Source: Aquirufa ecclesiirivi
GTDB lineage: Bacteria; Bacteroidota; Bacteroidia; Cytophagales; Spirosomataceae
Reading direction: 5' to 3'
Assembly (NCBI RefSeq): GCF_011250515.1
Contig: NZ_JAANOP010000009.1
Coordinates: forward strand, 1 to 64,000
Length of the DNA stretch: 64,000 nucleotides
The translations under genes and the position numbers were made by a program. The notes under the pieces were generated by a model that had not been told where the DNA came from, ran no database searches, and worked only from the letters and a program-made list of their open reading frames with translations. Of this stretch, positions 9,090 through 18,041 are shown one piece after another. Each line of letters begins with the position of its first letter. Positions within the stretch are counted from its first letter, which is position 1.

Positions 9090-10265
9090 TGATTTAACAT
9101 TTAGAAGACTTGCATCATCAAGAATTTGATTCATTAATGGGCGATAAAATTCCCAAAAAAAACTCCTTCTTTCCATAGGATTATTATCATTATAGAATAA
9201 AAATTTAAAGGCGTCGATACCCTTAAAATAGGATAGGTTCATTTGAACAGGATTATCGCAAAAATCACCTGAAAAATAATAAAAGGGAGCAAAACCCGAT
9301 TTGGCTTTTATGACAGCAGGAAATGTTCTTGGAATACCGTATTTCTTCAACTCAGCTAATCCTAAAGCATTGGTTTTTAAAACAAATTGGGATACAACCT
9401 CATTCATATGTGTATCAGGTACAATCACATCAAACCAAAATGGATATTTCATCTCCTGGGGCAAACCATATTTTATCTGACCCAATTCCCCACTTTCAAT
9501 AAATGGAATAGGATTGTTTAAATGATTTTGATCTTCCAAAACAACCACTTGCCCATTTTCCTCATGTACAAAAGCTATTCCCGACTTTTTAAAATTCCAT
9601 TTGATGGAGTGAGTGGAATTATAATTTTTTATCATCCAAGGAGGTAATTCCAAATTCACAGTTGTATCTAAATTATCAAAAAACCTCGCAGTCCAACCTG
9701 ACCAGCGCATACCAAACATGGATTCAAATTTTTCTCGATTCTCCTTTGTTGTCGGAGAACCAATCGTATTAAATTCTGCGACTACCAGTTTTTTCTTATT
9801 CTTCATCAACTGAAGAAACTCTAAATCTTGTTTACTTAATCCTCCATAAAGCATTCCAAATCCAACAGTCTCACCGACACTTTTGTGATACCACTCTTGT
9901 TTATAAATCCCATAGGTATCGGTAAAATAAGTCATAACAGCGTCTTCACTTAATTGCTTTAATTGATTCGATGAAAATCTTTCTAATCCTTTGATTTTAA
10001 ACTGTTCATTATCTTTAGGAAAAAAACCAAAATAGTCGTGGTCAATTTTATAGAAATCCGAACTTGTTTTAGTCAAGCGCTTTTGATTCAATAACCAAAA
10101 CAAACTGATATGCTCATTTCCATCCTTGCTTGAGGAAGATTTATCTATGATTACTACATTCCATACGATTTTAGGGGCAAAAAACCATAGGATGAACATG
10201 ACTAGTGGAATAAGCCAGATTGGGCTAAAAAACCAAAAAATCTTACTCTTTAGTATTTTAGCCAT
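9063..10265 (-). CDS. Unknown membrane-anchored protein paired with YaiO
   Basis: A 400-residue protein with one hydrophobic segment at about 9-30 (IFWFFSPIWLIPLVMFILWF), followed by a soluble, probably periplasmic domain. I see no catalytic motif I can name. Aromatic patches such as PFYYFSGDFCDNP and FWFDVIVPDTHMNE suggest a carbohydrate-related or structural domain, but this is a guess. It starts 5 nt after the stop of the YaiO-type gene, so the two probably form an operon and act together at the envelope. Its last 27 nt overlap the LTA-synthase-like gene on the other strand. Confidence 0.6.
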   Translation of the reverse strand: MAKILKSKIFWFFSPIWLIPLVMFILWFFAPKIVWNVVIIDKSSSSKDGNEHISLFWLLNQKRLTKTSSDFYKIDHDYFGFFPKDNEQFKIKGLERFSSNQLKQLSEDAVMTYFTDTYGIYKQEWYHKSVGETVGFGMLYGGLSKQDLEFLQLMKNKKKLVVAEFNTIGSPTTKENREKFESMFGMRWSGWTARFFDNLDTTVNLELPPWMIKNYNSTHSIKWNFKKSGIAFVHEENGQVVVLEDQNHLNNPIPFIESGELGQIKYGLPQEMKYPFWFDVIVPDTHMNEVVSQFVLKTNALGLAELKKYGIPRTFPAVIKAKSGFAPFYYFSGDFCDNPVQMNLSYFKGIDAFKFLFYNDNNPMERRSFFWEFYRPLMNQILDDASLLNVKSSVNSISTD

Positions 10266-10270
10266 GAGTT

Positions 10271-11509
10271 CTAAAATCGACGAATATATCCAACACCCAA
10301 TTCAATGAAATTACCTCTTGTATCTTTTTGATATTCTTGATTGGTCCAACCAGCTTTTAAGTTGATTACATGAAATGATTTAATTGATCGCCGATAAGCC
10401 AAGGTCAATCCATTTGATTGAAATTTATATGACGAAGCATTGATTAATACAACATTTCTTTGATCATCTGGGGAAAGTCCAGTACTCAGGCCTAAACTTA
10501 AAAAGTCATCTGTTCCACCCACATAATATCGAGTAGTGAAAGTAAATGATTGTCCAACTTGTCCAGATGATGGAGTAAGATAAGTCCTCAAATTAAACCA
10601 AAATGATTTGACGTATTTTCCCAAAGAAGCTGTATAAATCCAAGTATTATCCCCGAACTGTAAATAGCGAAATCCAGCCTCTGCTTCATAACTTTTAGGT
10701 AAATTAGCATACAGAGAAAATCCAGCCCTAGTCTGTGGAAAAACGCCTAAATTGGGAGAATATCCTGCACTTATATAGGCCATAAATGTATCAGAAAGGC
10801 GTGGGTAAGCATCTACTTCATATTGAACACCATGGCTATTAAAACGATTGGCATAATTAATTCTTCCAATTATCGATCCAATGCTTGTTTGTCGACTATA
10901 ATCTAAACTAGTCAAATGCCAAGGGTCAGCAAATTGCTTATCAAAGGAAACAAAGCCATAATTAACACCAATCCTATTGGCTGAACTATTTTCCCTTATT
11001 CTGGCAGCTAATGCACGGGCTTCAGTTTGTTTGGGATGCATATTTATTACCTCCGAAATAACTTGGTCTGCCTCAGCCCATTTATTTAAATCATTGAGAA
11101 ATTTGGCTTTCAAAATGGCTAATTCTACTGAAGAAGGGAAATAACTTAATCCTTGATTACTTAAAATTAGTGCTTTTTCCGAATTGTCATTCCAAAATTC
11201 AAGGTTTGCATAAGCAATATAAACATCCTCTACATCCGCTTTTTGTTGAATAACTTGTTGGAAGACCATTCTAGCACTGTCGATTTGTTTATCCCAAGTG
11301 TATAGTCTCCCTAAAAAAATACGAATATCTAAGTAATCTGGAGACTTTTGTATGGCCGATTTGGCTAATTGCTTGGCTAATGTATAATTCTTACTCTCAA
11401 ATGCGGCAGTTCGAGCTTGGCTATATAATTCCTCTGTATTCTGCGCAAAGGAAGTTAACGAAGAACAAAAAAATATGAAAAATAAAGAAATGTATAATTT
11501 TATAGACAT
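10271..11509 (-). CDS. YaiO-family outer membrane beta-barrel protein with TPR domain
   Basis: A 412-residue exported protein. It has a Sec signal peptide (about 1-22, ending SFAQ), TPR-like helical repeats at about 25-170, then a C-terminal YaiO-type beta-barrel (about 180-412) rich in alternating aromatic and polar strands and ending in RRF. YaiO proteins are outer-membrane components often encoded near exopolysaccharide machinery. The following membrane-anchored gene is translationally close (5 nt), and an LTA-synthase-like enzyme faces them. This suggests a small envelope-glycan module (inference). The function of YaiO itself is not settled. Confidence 0.85.
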   Translation of the reverse strand: MSIKLYISLFFIFFCSSLTSFAQNTEELYSQARTAAFESKNYTLAKQLAKSAIQKSPDYLDIRIFLGRLYTWDKQIDSARMVFQQVIQQKADVEDVYIAYANLEFWNDNSEKALILSNQGLSYFPSSVELAILKAKFLNDLNKWAEADQVISEVINMHPKQTEARALAARIRENSSANRIGVNYGFVSFDKQFADPWHLTSLDYSRQTSIGSIIGRINYANRFNSHGVQYEVDAYPRLSDTFMAYISAGYSPNLGVFPQTRAGFSLYANLPKSYEAEAGFRYLQFGDNTWIYTASLGKYVKSFWFNLRTYLTPSSGQVGQSFTFTTRYYVGGTDDFLSLGLSTGLSPDDQRNVVLINASSYKFQSNGLTLAYRRSIKSFHVINLKAGWTNQEYQKDTRGNFIELGVGYIRRF

Positions 11510-11577
11510 ACAGGAACGAAAATTGCATTTCTATAAAATTATAAAAAAAAGCGATAAAAAAGTGAATAGGAAGTATT

Positions 11578-11638
11578 ATTAGGGGTTAGGGATTTTTATT
11601 AGGGATCCTGGGATTAGGTGGTAGGGATTAGGGGTTAG
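11578..11638. repeat. G-tract repeat region (TTAGGG-like), possible G-quadruplex
   Basis: This part of a 179-bp intergenic gap holds at least six runs of three or four G on the + strand. The 12-mer ATTAGGGGTTAG occurs exactly twice (11578-11589 and 11627-11638). A partly complementary segment (AACTAAACCCC, about 11665-11675) could pair with the second copy. No gene is visible in 11510-11688. Confidence 0.7.
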
Positions 11639-11688
11639 TTGTTTGGAATGCTCATTGAACGGCTAACTAAACCCCACTAGCTAATAAT

Positions 11689-12540
11689 TTAAAAATTATC
11701 ATTTACCATTAATTTATCGTCTTTCCCCGTAGAAAAAGCTTTACTGTAATCAATCCCTTGGTGCTGATTAGCAATGTATTTAATGCCTTGTAACAGATGA
11801 TTTCTATACAATGGGTTCTTATAATCTGTTTTGGCATGTCCTAAGGTAGTTACCCAAACATGCCCTCCTTGGAAATTTTGGTACCAAACTGCTGGAAAAT
11901 AATCCCCAAAAGTACCTGCATTTTTAAGAATTAAATCCGATTGTTTTTTATCTAAGGTGCTAACATCGTGCATCATTAATACTCGAATGCCTGGATACAT
12001 TTCTCTCCCAAAATAACATTCATCTTCCTTGGTCCAAACACGAGGAATTCCTTCCATGGATGGATGCTTAGGATCAATATTGATTAAAGAAAATGATTGA
12101 AAATTAGCGTGCCATGTGAATGTTTCCCCTACCATCATTTTAAACCAAGCCCACTTTCTTTCCGTACCTGTCACTGAATGAACACCTACAAAACCTCCTC
12201 CAGCTTCTATGTAGCGCCTAAATGCCACCCGCTGCTCATCATTGGCAAACACATCATTGTTGGTGCTTGTGAAAATGAGCATGGAATACTTTTTCAAATT
12301 AGCCTCCGTAAAAACGCTTGGATCATTTGACACATCTACTGTAAACTTATTTTCGGCCCCCAATTCTTGAATGCTAGCTACTGCAGAAGGAATATTATCA
12401 TGCACATAGCCTACACCGTTTTTGGTATACACTAAAACCCGACTATTCTTTAATTTATTTTTTTGAGCCCAAACAGGAGAAAGTAGGGTACAAAACACGA
12501 AAGCGAGTAACAAAAGGCGATGGTAGAAGGAAATTTTCAT
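11689..12540 (-). CDS. Secreted ThuA-domain protein
   Basis: A 283-residue exported protein. The signal peptide is about 1-25 (FYHRLLLLAFVFCTLLSPVWAQ), and the ThuA/trehalose-utilisation fold follows, a class-I-glutamine-amidotransferase-like fold. Characteristic pieces are RVLVYTKNGVGYVHDNIP, the GGFVGVHSVTGTE segment and WYQNFQGGHVWVTTLGH. The ATG at 12540 is chosen because it begins the signal peptide; the in-frame ATG at 12588 would add an untypical leader. ThuA-like proteins are common in Bacteroidota sugar catabolism and some bind or modify disaccharides, but the reaction is not established. It follows the M28 peptidase on the same strand. Confidence 0.85.
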   Translation of the reverse strand: MKISFYHRLLLLAFVFCTLLSPVWAQKNKLKNSRVLVYTKNGVGYVHDNIPSAVASIQELGAENKFTVDVSNDPSVFTEANLKKYSMLIFTSTNNDVFANDEQRVAFRRYIEAGGGFVGVHSVTGTERKWAWFKMMVGETFTWHANFQSFSLINIDPKHPSMEGIPRVWTKEDECYFGREMYPGIRVLMMHDVSTLDKKQSDLILKNAGTFGDYFPAVWYQNFQGGHVWVTTLGHAKTDYKNPLYRNHLLQGIKYIANQHQGIDYSKAFSTGKDDKLMVNDNF

Positions 12541-12616
12541 ATTATTTTTTAATCCATGAACTACGCTTAAAACCCAAATGCACTTCATTTTTACTCAAAA
12601 TTGAACGATTAAAAAA

Positions 12617-13990
12617 TTATGGATTGGTACCATGCTGGTCTATCAAATAAATAATAGCCGCCATATTAACAGCACCTAAATGTAATTCACGTTTATTCAC
12701 ATTTTCAAATACATCCGTTTTGGCATGGTGTAAATCAAAATACCGTTGACTGTCTGGAATTAAACCTGACAAAACAATCGACGGGTTTACTTTCACCAAA
12801 GGCCCAATATCGGCTCCTGTACCTCCTAAAGTCAGTTCACCACCAAAAGGCTTAAACAGGGGAGACCACGTTTGAAATTTCTTCCATTGCTCTTTAGAAC
12901 AAGTAATTCCAATGGATCGAGGTGTGAATCCTCCTTCATCACTTTCTAAGGCAAAAATATGTTTCTCTTGATTTAATTTCGCTTGATTAGCATATTCATT
13001 TCCTCCCCGCATGCCATTTTCTTCATTGGCAAATAAAACAAAGCGTATGGTCCTTTTAGGACGATACTGGATCGCTTTCATGGTTCTAAGAATCTCCATC
13101 GTTTGTACGATCCCCGCGCCGTCATCGTGCGCACCTTCATTGATATCCCAACTATCCAAATGACCGCCAACGGTAATGATTTCATCTGGAAACTCGGAAC
13201 CTTTTAGTTCAGCGACAACATTATTTTCATCCGCATCTGGTAAAAAATAGCCATAGGTTTGTAACTGAACGCGAACGGTCGACTTTTTACTCAATTCATA
13301 TAGTTCTTTGGCATCTTCAGGCCCTAAAGCTAATGCCGGGATTTTAGGATAAGCCTCATCATAGGCCATACTTCCCGTGTGTGGCTCATTGTCGGTAGCC
13401 GTACTCAAAGAATGAATCATAACGCCCACAGCTCCATATTTGGCGGCGCGACTAGGACCTACCCGACGAAAAACACCGGACTCAGCATAAGCTTTAAAAG
13501 TTTGGAACTTGGTCGGGTCAAAAACACTATGGAAATAAACAACTTTACCTTTGATATCATCTTTGCGTTTTTCCATTTCGTCAAAACTCGCAAATGCGAT
13601 CACATCGGCTTCAATTAATCCATTAGAACCCATAGAATTACCCAAGGCGAGGGCTTTCATAGGACGAATTTGTGCTTTCCCATTCAATCCCACGATTGCA
13701 GCAAAATCATTTCCTCCACGCTTCCAATTGGGCGTTTTTACTGCTTGAAAATAGACTTTATCTGCTTGAAATTCTTCTAGACTTTTTTTACCCCAAATGG
13801 CCGCATTTTGTTGCTGCGGCGATCCAGCTAATCGACCTCCAATTTGTTTAGTTAATTCCCTCAATTTATCATAGGCTTTTCCATGCCTCATGATTTCATC
13901 AGCCATTTTCTTAATCGTCAAGCTATCTTGAGAAGATTGGGCATTTGCAAAAAAAGGAACAGTGAAAAGTAAAATAAGTAGTTTGCGCAT
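12617..13990 (-). CDS. Secreted M28-family zinc aminopeptidase
   Basis: A 457-residue exported peptidase with a signal peptide at about 1-18 (RKLLILLFTVPFFANAQ). A protease-associated-type insert is followed by the M28 catalytic domain. Metal-ligand and catalytic motifs are visible: GGHLDSWD, GAHDDGAG, FANEENGMRG, ESDEGG, and a late HH in DLHHAKTD. Two zinc ions are expected for this family. The ATG at 13990 directly precedes the signal peptide; the in-frame ATG at 14029 adds an unlikely leader. It probably works in the periplasm or outside the cell on peptides. The ThuA gene starts 76 nt downstream. Confidence 0.9.
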   Translation of the reverse strand: MRKLLILLFTVPFFANAQSSQDSLTIKKMADEIMRHGKAYDKLRELTKQIGGRLAGSPQQQNAAIWGKKSLEEFQADKVYFQAVKTPNWKRGGNDFAAIVGLNGKAQIRPMKALALGNSMGSNGLIEADVIAFASFDEMEKRKDDIKGKVVYFHSVFDPTKFQTFKAYAESGVFRRVGPSRAAKYGAVGVMIHSLSTATDNEPHTGSMAYDEAYPKIPALALGPEDAKELYELSKKSTVRVQLQTYGYFLPDADENNVVAELKGSEFPDEIITVGGHLDSWDINEGAHDDGAGIVQTMEILRTMKAIQYRPKRTIRFVLFANEENGMRGGNEYANQAKLNQEKHIFALESDEGGFTPRSIGITCSKEQWKKFQTWSPLFKPFGGELTLGGTGADIGPLVKVNPSIVLSGLIPDSQRYFDLHHAKTDVFENVNKRELHLGAVNMAAIIYLIDQHGTNP

Positions 13991-14207
13991 GGAAGAATTC
14001 GTTTGTTGAGATATAAATCTAAAAAACAATCAGGAATAAATTGACCTGCCTTTTTAATTCCAACTTGTGAAATTTTGGTCATGGGTAGACCTCAAGCAAT
14101 CATTCGTTTACTTTTAGGAATTACAAAAGAAAAATTCGCAGGAAAAAAATAGTAAATTGAAGCGTTAAAAATGGACAAAACCCTTTAAATACCTAATCCT
14201 TTCCAAC

Positions 14208-15317
14208 ATGAAGTATATTATTTTACTTGCATTAGCCAGTTTTTCACTTTTGGGCCAAATTGAAAAAAAAGATGTTGGACCCTTAAATGGTGGTACTTAT
14301 CAAATCCTAATACCTAACAATTGGAATAAAAAATTGGTCATGTATGCCCATGGATACCAATTTCAAGGTCAAAAACCTCAAGAAGCCAATGTCGGATTAG
14401 AAAAACGATTACAAGTTTTTCTAGACCGTGGTTTTGCCATTGCTGCTTCGGATTATCCTGCGGTAGGCTTTGTGATGCCTGAAGGTATTGATGCGACAGA
14501 AGAATTAAGACAAGCATTTATCAAAAACATGGGAAAACCTGATTCTACCTTTATGGTAGGGCATTCCATGGGAGGGGGGATTACTTTGGGAACCATGGAA
14601 AATTTTGGTGAAAATTACCATGGGGCTCTTCCATTATGTCCATTAGCTTCTAGACCTTATCTTCAATGTAGGAAGGAATATGATATGTATGCGACTTTCA
14701 ATGGCCTTTTTCCTGGCATTATACCCAGCCTGAAAGATATATTTGATGTTCATTCACAAGTAGGATATGTCAATCTATCTCAAGCTGGTCCCAAAATTGG
14801 TCAGATCATGAAAGCCATCATGGAGAAAGATTCAATCTTGGCTAAAGCCTTTGCCAAAAGATTTGATTTGAAATTAAAAGACCTAGGGGGATCGCTGTTT
14901 TTCAATCAAAACGTATTAAGAGATATTGCGGTCAGGTTAGGAGGAAACCCATTTGATAACTTACAAACGGTATATTCTGGTTTTCCAGATGACCTATTGA
15001 CCAACCAAGTAGCAGAAAGATTAGCCGCTTCAAAAAACCCGAATCAATTATTTTCCCGTTATGATCGTACAGGAAACATCAATAAGCCAGTTTTATTGGT
15101 ACATACCATTTATGATCAATTAATTCCTCCAAATTATGCTGTGGTGAATTATGAAAACATGGTGCATCAACAACAAAAAGATCAGTTTTTCACCGTTAAA
15201 TATACCAACGGACAAGCTCATTGCGCCTTTACTCCTCAACAAATGGCTACTTCATTTGATTTATTGAGAAATTGGGCAAAAAATGGCGTGAAACCACAAG
15301 GAGGATTTTTAAAATAA
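14208..15317 (+). CDS. Secreted alpha/beta hydrolase
   Basis: A 369-residue protein with a short signal peptide (KYIILLALASFSLLGQ) and an alpha/beta-hydrolase fold. The segment KLVMYAHGYQFQGQ resembles an oxyanion-hole strand, and the nucleophile elbow is G-H-S-M-G-G at about 119-124. A late histidine in NGQAHCAF (about 345) is a plausible third member of the triad. The substrate is not indicated. Its stop overlaps the start of the MFS gene (TAATG at 15315-15319), and a zinc alcohol dehydrogenase follows. The three genes therefore form an operon that probably releases, imports and oxidises a small molecule (inference). Confidence 0.8.
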   Translation: MKYIILLALASFSLLGQIEKKDVGPLNGGTYQILIPNNWNKKLVMYAHGYQFQGQKPQEANVGLEKRLQVFLDRGFAIAASDYPAVGFVMPEGIDATEELRQAFIKNMGKPDSTFMVGHSMGGGITLGTMENFGENYHGALPLCPLASRPYLQCRKEYDMYATFNGLFPGIIPSLKDIFDVHSQVGYVNLSQAGPKIGQIMKAIMEKDSILAKAFAKRFDLKLKDLGGSLFFNQNVLRDIAVRLGGNPFDNLQTVYSGFPDDLLTNQVAERLAASKNPNQLFSRYDRTGNINKPVLLVHTIYDQLIPPNYAVVNYENMVHQQQKDQFFTVKYTNGQAHCAFTPQQMATSFDLLRNWAKNGVKPQGGFLK

Positions 15318-16522
15318 TGGAGAATCCAATCAAAATACATTCGAATGGCCCCATGTCGGGATTTCAAATTTTAATGGTAGCCCTTTGTTTTTTCATGAAT
15401 TTCAATGACGGAATAGATGTATTAATCGTATCTTTTTCTAGTTCTGAAATCATTCGAGAGTTTGGTTTATCCAAAACAGAAATGGGCTATATTTTCAGTG
15501 CAGGCTTAGCAGGTATGACCTTGGGCTGTTTTTCATTAGCCCCCTTGGCAGACAAATACGGTCGAAGGAAAATCTTTTTAATATCCTTGCTTATGATCAG
15601 CCTTGGGATGTTTGGGGTGGCATTTGCACAAGCTTATTTACCTATTTTGGCTTGGCGTTTTTTAACAGGATTGGGCATAGGAGGTATTTTACCTACCATA
15701 GCTACTACTGCGGCAGAATATTCCAACGATAAATACCGAGATTTTAATGTAGGCATAATTCAGGCAGGATGGCCCATTGGAGCCATTTTAACGGGCCTCA
15801 TTTGTGCTGATTTAATTCCGATCAAAGGATGGCATTATGCCTTCTTTCTTGCAGGTTGTTTTTCAGCCATGATGACCATTTTGGTGTTCTTTGTCATGCA
15901 AGATTCAGAAGAATTTCAAACAAAAAAAATAGAAGAACAAGGGGTCAAAGTATTGTTAACAGAAGAATTAAAACCCAATACTTGGCGACTCTGGTTAGCT
16001 GCCTTTTTTGGCTTTATGACCTTGTACACCGTGATGAGTTGGGTTCCTACCATAGCCAAAGATTCAGGAATGCCTTTTGAATTAGCAACTTATGTGGGTA
16101 TTTCACTTAATATTGGCGCAGCTATAGGCTCTTCGTCCATTGGTGCTTTGGGTTCCAAATTTGGATTGAAGAAAACTCATTTTATTTATATGCTTGCGGC
16201 CTTTATTGTTATGCAATTATATGCTTTTTTACCTTTAAATACAGTCATCATATTCGTATTAGTGATGTTTATTGGTGTATTTGCTCAAGGCGGATTCAAC
16301 GGAATTTGGCCTATCTTATCCCGTATTTATCCCACTTCCATTCGTGCTACGGGAGTTGGGTATACGGTGGGTATTGGTCGATTAGGCGCCATTTTAGGCC
16401 CTGCTGTCTTCGGAATTTTAGCGGATAATCAAGTGAGCAATACCGTATTGTTTGTTTTATTTTCTTTACCACTATTGGTGATGGGTTTCATTATTCGAAC
16501 CTTACCTTCCAACAAATTATGA
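15317..16522 (+). CDS. MFS transporter, aromatic-acid/proton symporter type
   Basis: A 401-residue inner-membrane transporter with 12 predicted helices. The MFS signature between helices 2 and 3 is visible (LADKYGRRKIF). The AAHS-like helix 4 segment (RFLTGLGIGGILPTIATTAAEYS) points to the PcaK/MhpT group, which imports organic or aromatic acids with protons. The ATG at 15317 overlaps the upstream stop. The alternative upstream start at 15272 would overlap the hydrolase by 46 nt and add an untypical leader. The 3' end overlaps the alcohol dehydrogenase by 4 nt (ATGA), so the cluster is tightly coupled. The actual substrate is unknown. Confidence 0.87.
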   Translation: MENPIKIHSNGPMSGFQILMVALCFFMNFNDGIDVLIVSFSSSEIIREFGLSKTEMGYIFSAGLAGMTLGCFSLAPLADKYGRRKIFLISLLMISLGMFGVAFAQAYLPILAWRFLTGLGIGGILPTIATTAAEYSNDKYRDFNVGIIQAGWPIGAILTGLICADLIPIKGWHYAFFLAGCFSAMMTILVFFVMQDSEEFQTKKIEEQGVKVLLTEELKPNTWRLWLAAFFGFMTLYTVMSWVPTIAKDSGMPFELATYVGISLNIGAAIGSSSIGALGSKFGLKKTHFIYMLAAFIVMQLYAFLPLNTVIIFVLVMFIGVFAQGGFNGIWPILSRIYPTSIRATGVGYTVGIGRLGAILGPAVFGILADNQVSNTVLFVLFSLPLLVMGFIIRTLPSNKL

Positions 16523-17511
16523 AAGCAGTCGTCTTAGAAAAACCGAATTATATTCAAGTACAAAATCTGGAAAAACCAGTTCCTAAAGCGAATGAAATAC
16601 TGATTCGTTTGAAGTCAACAGGGATTTGTGGGTCTGATGTGCATTTATTCTTAGGCGATCGATTATTGCCTGTACCTACGGTATTGGGTCATGAAGGACT
16701 AGGAAATGTTGAGGCTATCGGATCTCAGGTTAGAGGTTTTCAGATAGGTCAAAGAGTCGTTATAGAGCCCAATATTCCCTGCGGTTCATGTCGTTTTTGT
16801 CAAAAGGGCAGAGGAAATATTTGTCCAAATAAACAAGTCATAGGAGTTAATTCCCCCGGTTGTTTTGCAGAATACATCTGTTTGGACGCTGATTTTTGTT
16901 GGAAATTACCTGATTCCATTTCGGATGAAGATGCGGTGTGCATTGAACCTTTGGCAGTTGCTGTACATGCTTTGAAAGTAAGTTCTGTTAGCTCAAAAGG
17001 CCCTATAGCCATATTTGGATTAGGAGCTATTGGTTTATTGTTATGTCAATTAGCGCTGACAAAAGGCTACCAAGTTTGGGTAAAAGACTTAAATGAAGAC
17101 AAACAAAGCTTGGCTGTTGCCATGGGAGCAGGCATATTGCCTGCAGAAGGATTGGAATCATTTTTATATGATCAAGAAGTGGCAGCTATATTTGATTGTG
17201 TCGGTGTAGCTAAGGCCACCAATTTAATCTTAGAAACTGCACCTAGAGGCTCAGAGATCATCTTAGTTGGACTAGCCAATGAATCAGCACAGTTTGTACC
17301 TTTAAAAATCGCGAGAGAAGGAATTTCCATTTTACCTTCTATCATTTACGATCATCCCAACGACTTTGCAGAAACCATTGACTTGATAGCAAAGGATAAA
17401 ATTCATCCGGGTCAAATTATTTCTGGCCGTTTTCCTTTGGATAGGATAGAGGAAGCTATGGCTTTGGCTGTGAGTGGAATAGCTACGAAGATTGTTTTGG
17501 ATATAGAATAA
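16519..17511 (+). CDS. Zinc-dependent alcohol dehydrogenase (MDR family)
   Basis: A 330-residue zinc-binding medium-chain dehydrogenase. Catalytic zinc ligands are seen as Cys37 (GICGSD) and His58-Glu59 (GHEG). The structural zinc cysteines are at 88, 91, 94 and 102. The NAD-binding Rossmann motif is at about 165 (IFGLGAIGLLLCQ). The sorbitol/threonine-dehydrogenase branch is likely, with a polyol or hydroxy acid as substrate. It is the last gene of the hydrolase-transporter-dehydrogenase operon, starting in the ATGA overlap at 16519. No local regulator gene is adjacent. Confidence 0.88.
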   Translation: MKAVVLEKPNYIQVQNLEKPVPKANEILIRLKSTGICGSDVHLFLGDRLLPVPTVLGHEGLGNVEAIGSQVRGFQIGQRVVIEPNIPCGSCRFCQKGRGNICPNKQVIGVNSPGCFAEYICLDADFCWKLPDSISDEDAVCIEPLAVAVHALKVSSVSSKGPIAIFGLGAIGLLLCQLALTKGYQVWVKDLNEDKQSLAVAMGAGILPAEGLESFLYDQEVAAIFDCVGVAKATNLILETAPRGSEIILVGLANESAQFVPLKIAREGISILPSIIYDHPNDFAETIDLIAKDKIHPGQIISGRFPLDRIEEAMALAVSGIATKIVLDIE

Positions 17512-17558
17512 GGATTAAATCTTCCATCAATTACCATTTCAGGTTATTTTCGAAGGAG

Positions 17559-17771
17559 TTAACAGCAATTCATTCCTTGTTGGATGGGAGGACATAAAAC
17601 AGTTCCATAGCTACAAAACACAGAGCAATCTCCTGACTTAGGTTTTAATCGTTCTCCACAAAAAGTACAAGCATTGAAATATTGACAGGCATTTTCTGGC
17701 ATGATTTCAGGAGCCTGTTTGGCAAAATGCGGGCAAGTGATGGTGGATTCTAACAAGAAGGCTTGAAGCAT
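17559..17771 (-). CDS. GDCCVxC-family small cysteine-rich protein (variant GDCSVFC)
   Basis: A 70-residue protein with nine cysteines. It matches from memory the small conserved family named for a GDCCVxC motif, some members of which carry selenocysteine. Recognisable parts are the start LQAFLLESTITCPHF, a central pair of cysteines, and CSYGTVLCPPIQ near the end. Here the motif reads GDCSVFC, so the second cysteine is serine (codon TCT). The function is unknown; metal or thiol chemistry is plausible. The ATG at 17771 is chosen because the frame further upstream runs through the tRNA-Lys terminator and into the 3' end of the tRNA. Confidence 0.75.
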   Translation of the reverse strand: MLQAFLLESTITCPHFAKQAPEIMPENACQYFNACTFCGERLKPKSGDCSVFCSYGTVLCPPIQQGMNCC

Positions 17772-17793
17772 ATTTGTTTGATTAGCCCAAAAC

Positions 17794-17822
17794 AAAAAAA
17801 CCTTGCCAAATTGACAAGGTTT
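17794..17822 (-). terminator. Rho-independent terminator after tRNA-Lys
   Basis: Read on the minus strand, an AAACCTTG/CAAGGTTT stem closes a loop of about 9 nt and is followed by a run of Ts. It begins just after the tRNA 3' end. The next start codon (17771) is only 22 nt further, which leaves no room for a separate promoter. Confidence 0.85.
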
Positions 17823-17834
17823 CTTAATTAGAAG

Positions 17835-17907
17835 TGATCCCGCTGGGATTCGAACCCAGGACCCATACATTAAAAGTGTATTGCTCTACCAACTGAGCTA
17901 CGGAATC
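17835..17907 (-). tRNA. tRNA-Lys (anticodon TTT)
   Basis: The 73-nt gene folds into a standard cloverleaf. The acceptor arms GATTCCG and CGGGATC pair with one G-T. The D arm is GCTC...GAGC, the anticodon stem ATACA/TGTAT is perfect with loop CTTTTAA, and the T arm contains GGTTCGAATCC. The CCA end is not encoded. A -7-like element (CAAAAGTA on the + strand, 17985-17992) lies upstream. Confidence 0.97.
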
Positions 17908-17984
17908 ATCAAGCTTACGCTTGTATATTAATTGACCCACTCTGGAGTCGAAATGAAGTTTAGCCACTGGCCAACTTCTGTTTG

Positions 17985-17992
17985 CAAAAGTA
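17985..17992 (-). promoter_or_regulatory. Candidate -7 element for tRNA-Lys
   Basis: On the minus strand this reads TACTTTTG, an exact TAnnTTTG match. A TTTG candidate for the -33 element exists at 18017-18020, but the 24-nt spacer is longer than usual. The predicted leader would be about 70 nt. Confidence 0.35.
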
Positions 17993-18041
17993 GAACATTT
18001 TCCCCTTATTGCGGTGCAAAACTAGTACGGTTTTTCGAATT

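Noticed and set aside
8906-9100. Small minus-strand frame at the end of the LTA-synthase-like gene
   Set aside because: It is the reverse complement of clear coding sequence on the other strand; the real minus-strand gene there is the one ending at 9063.
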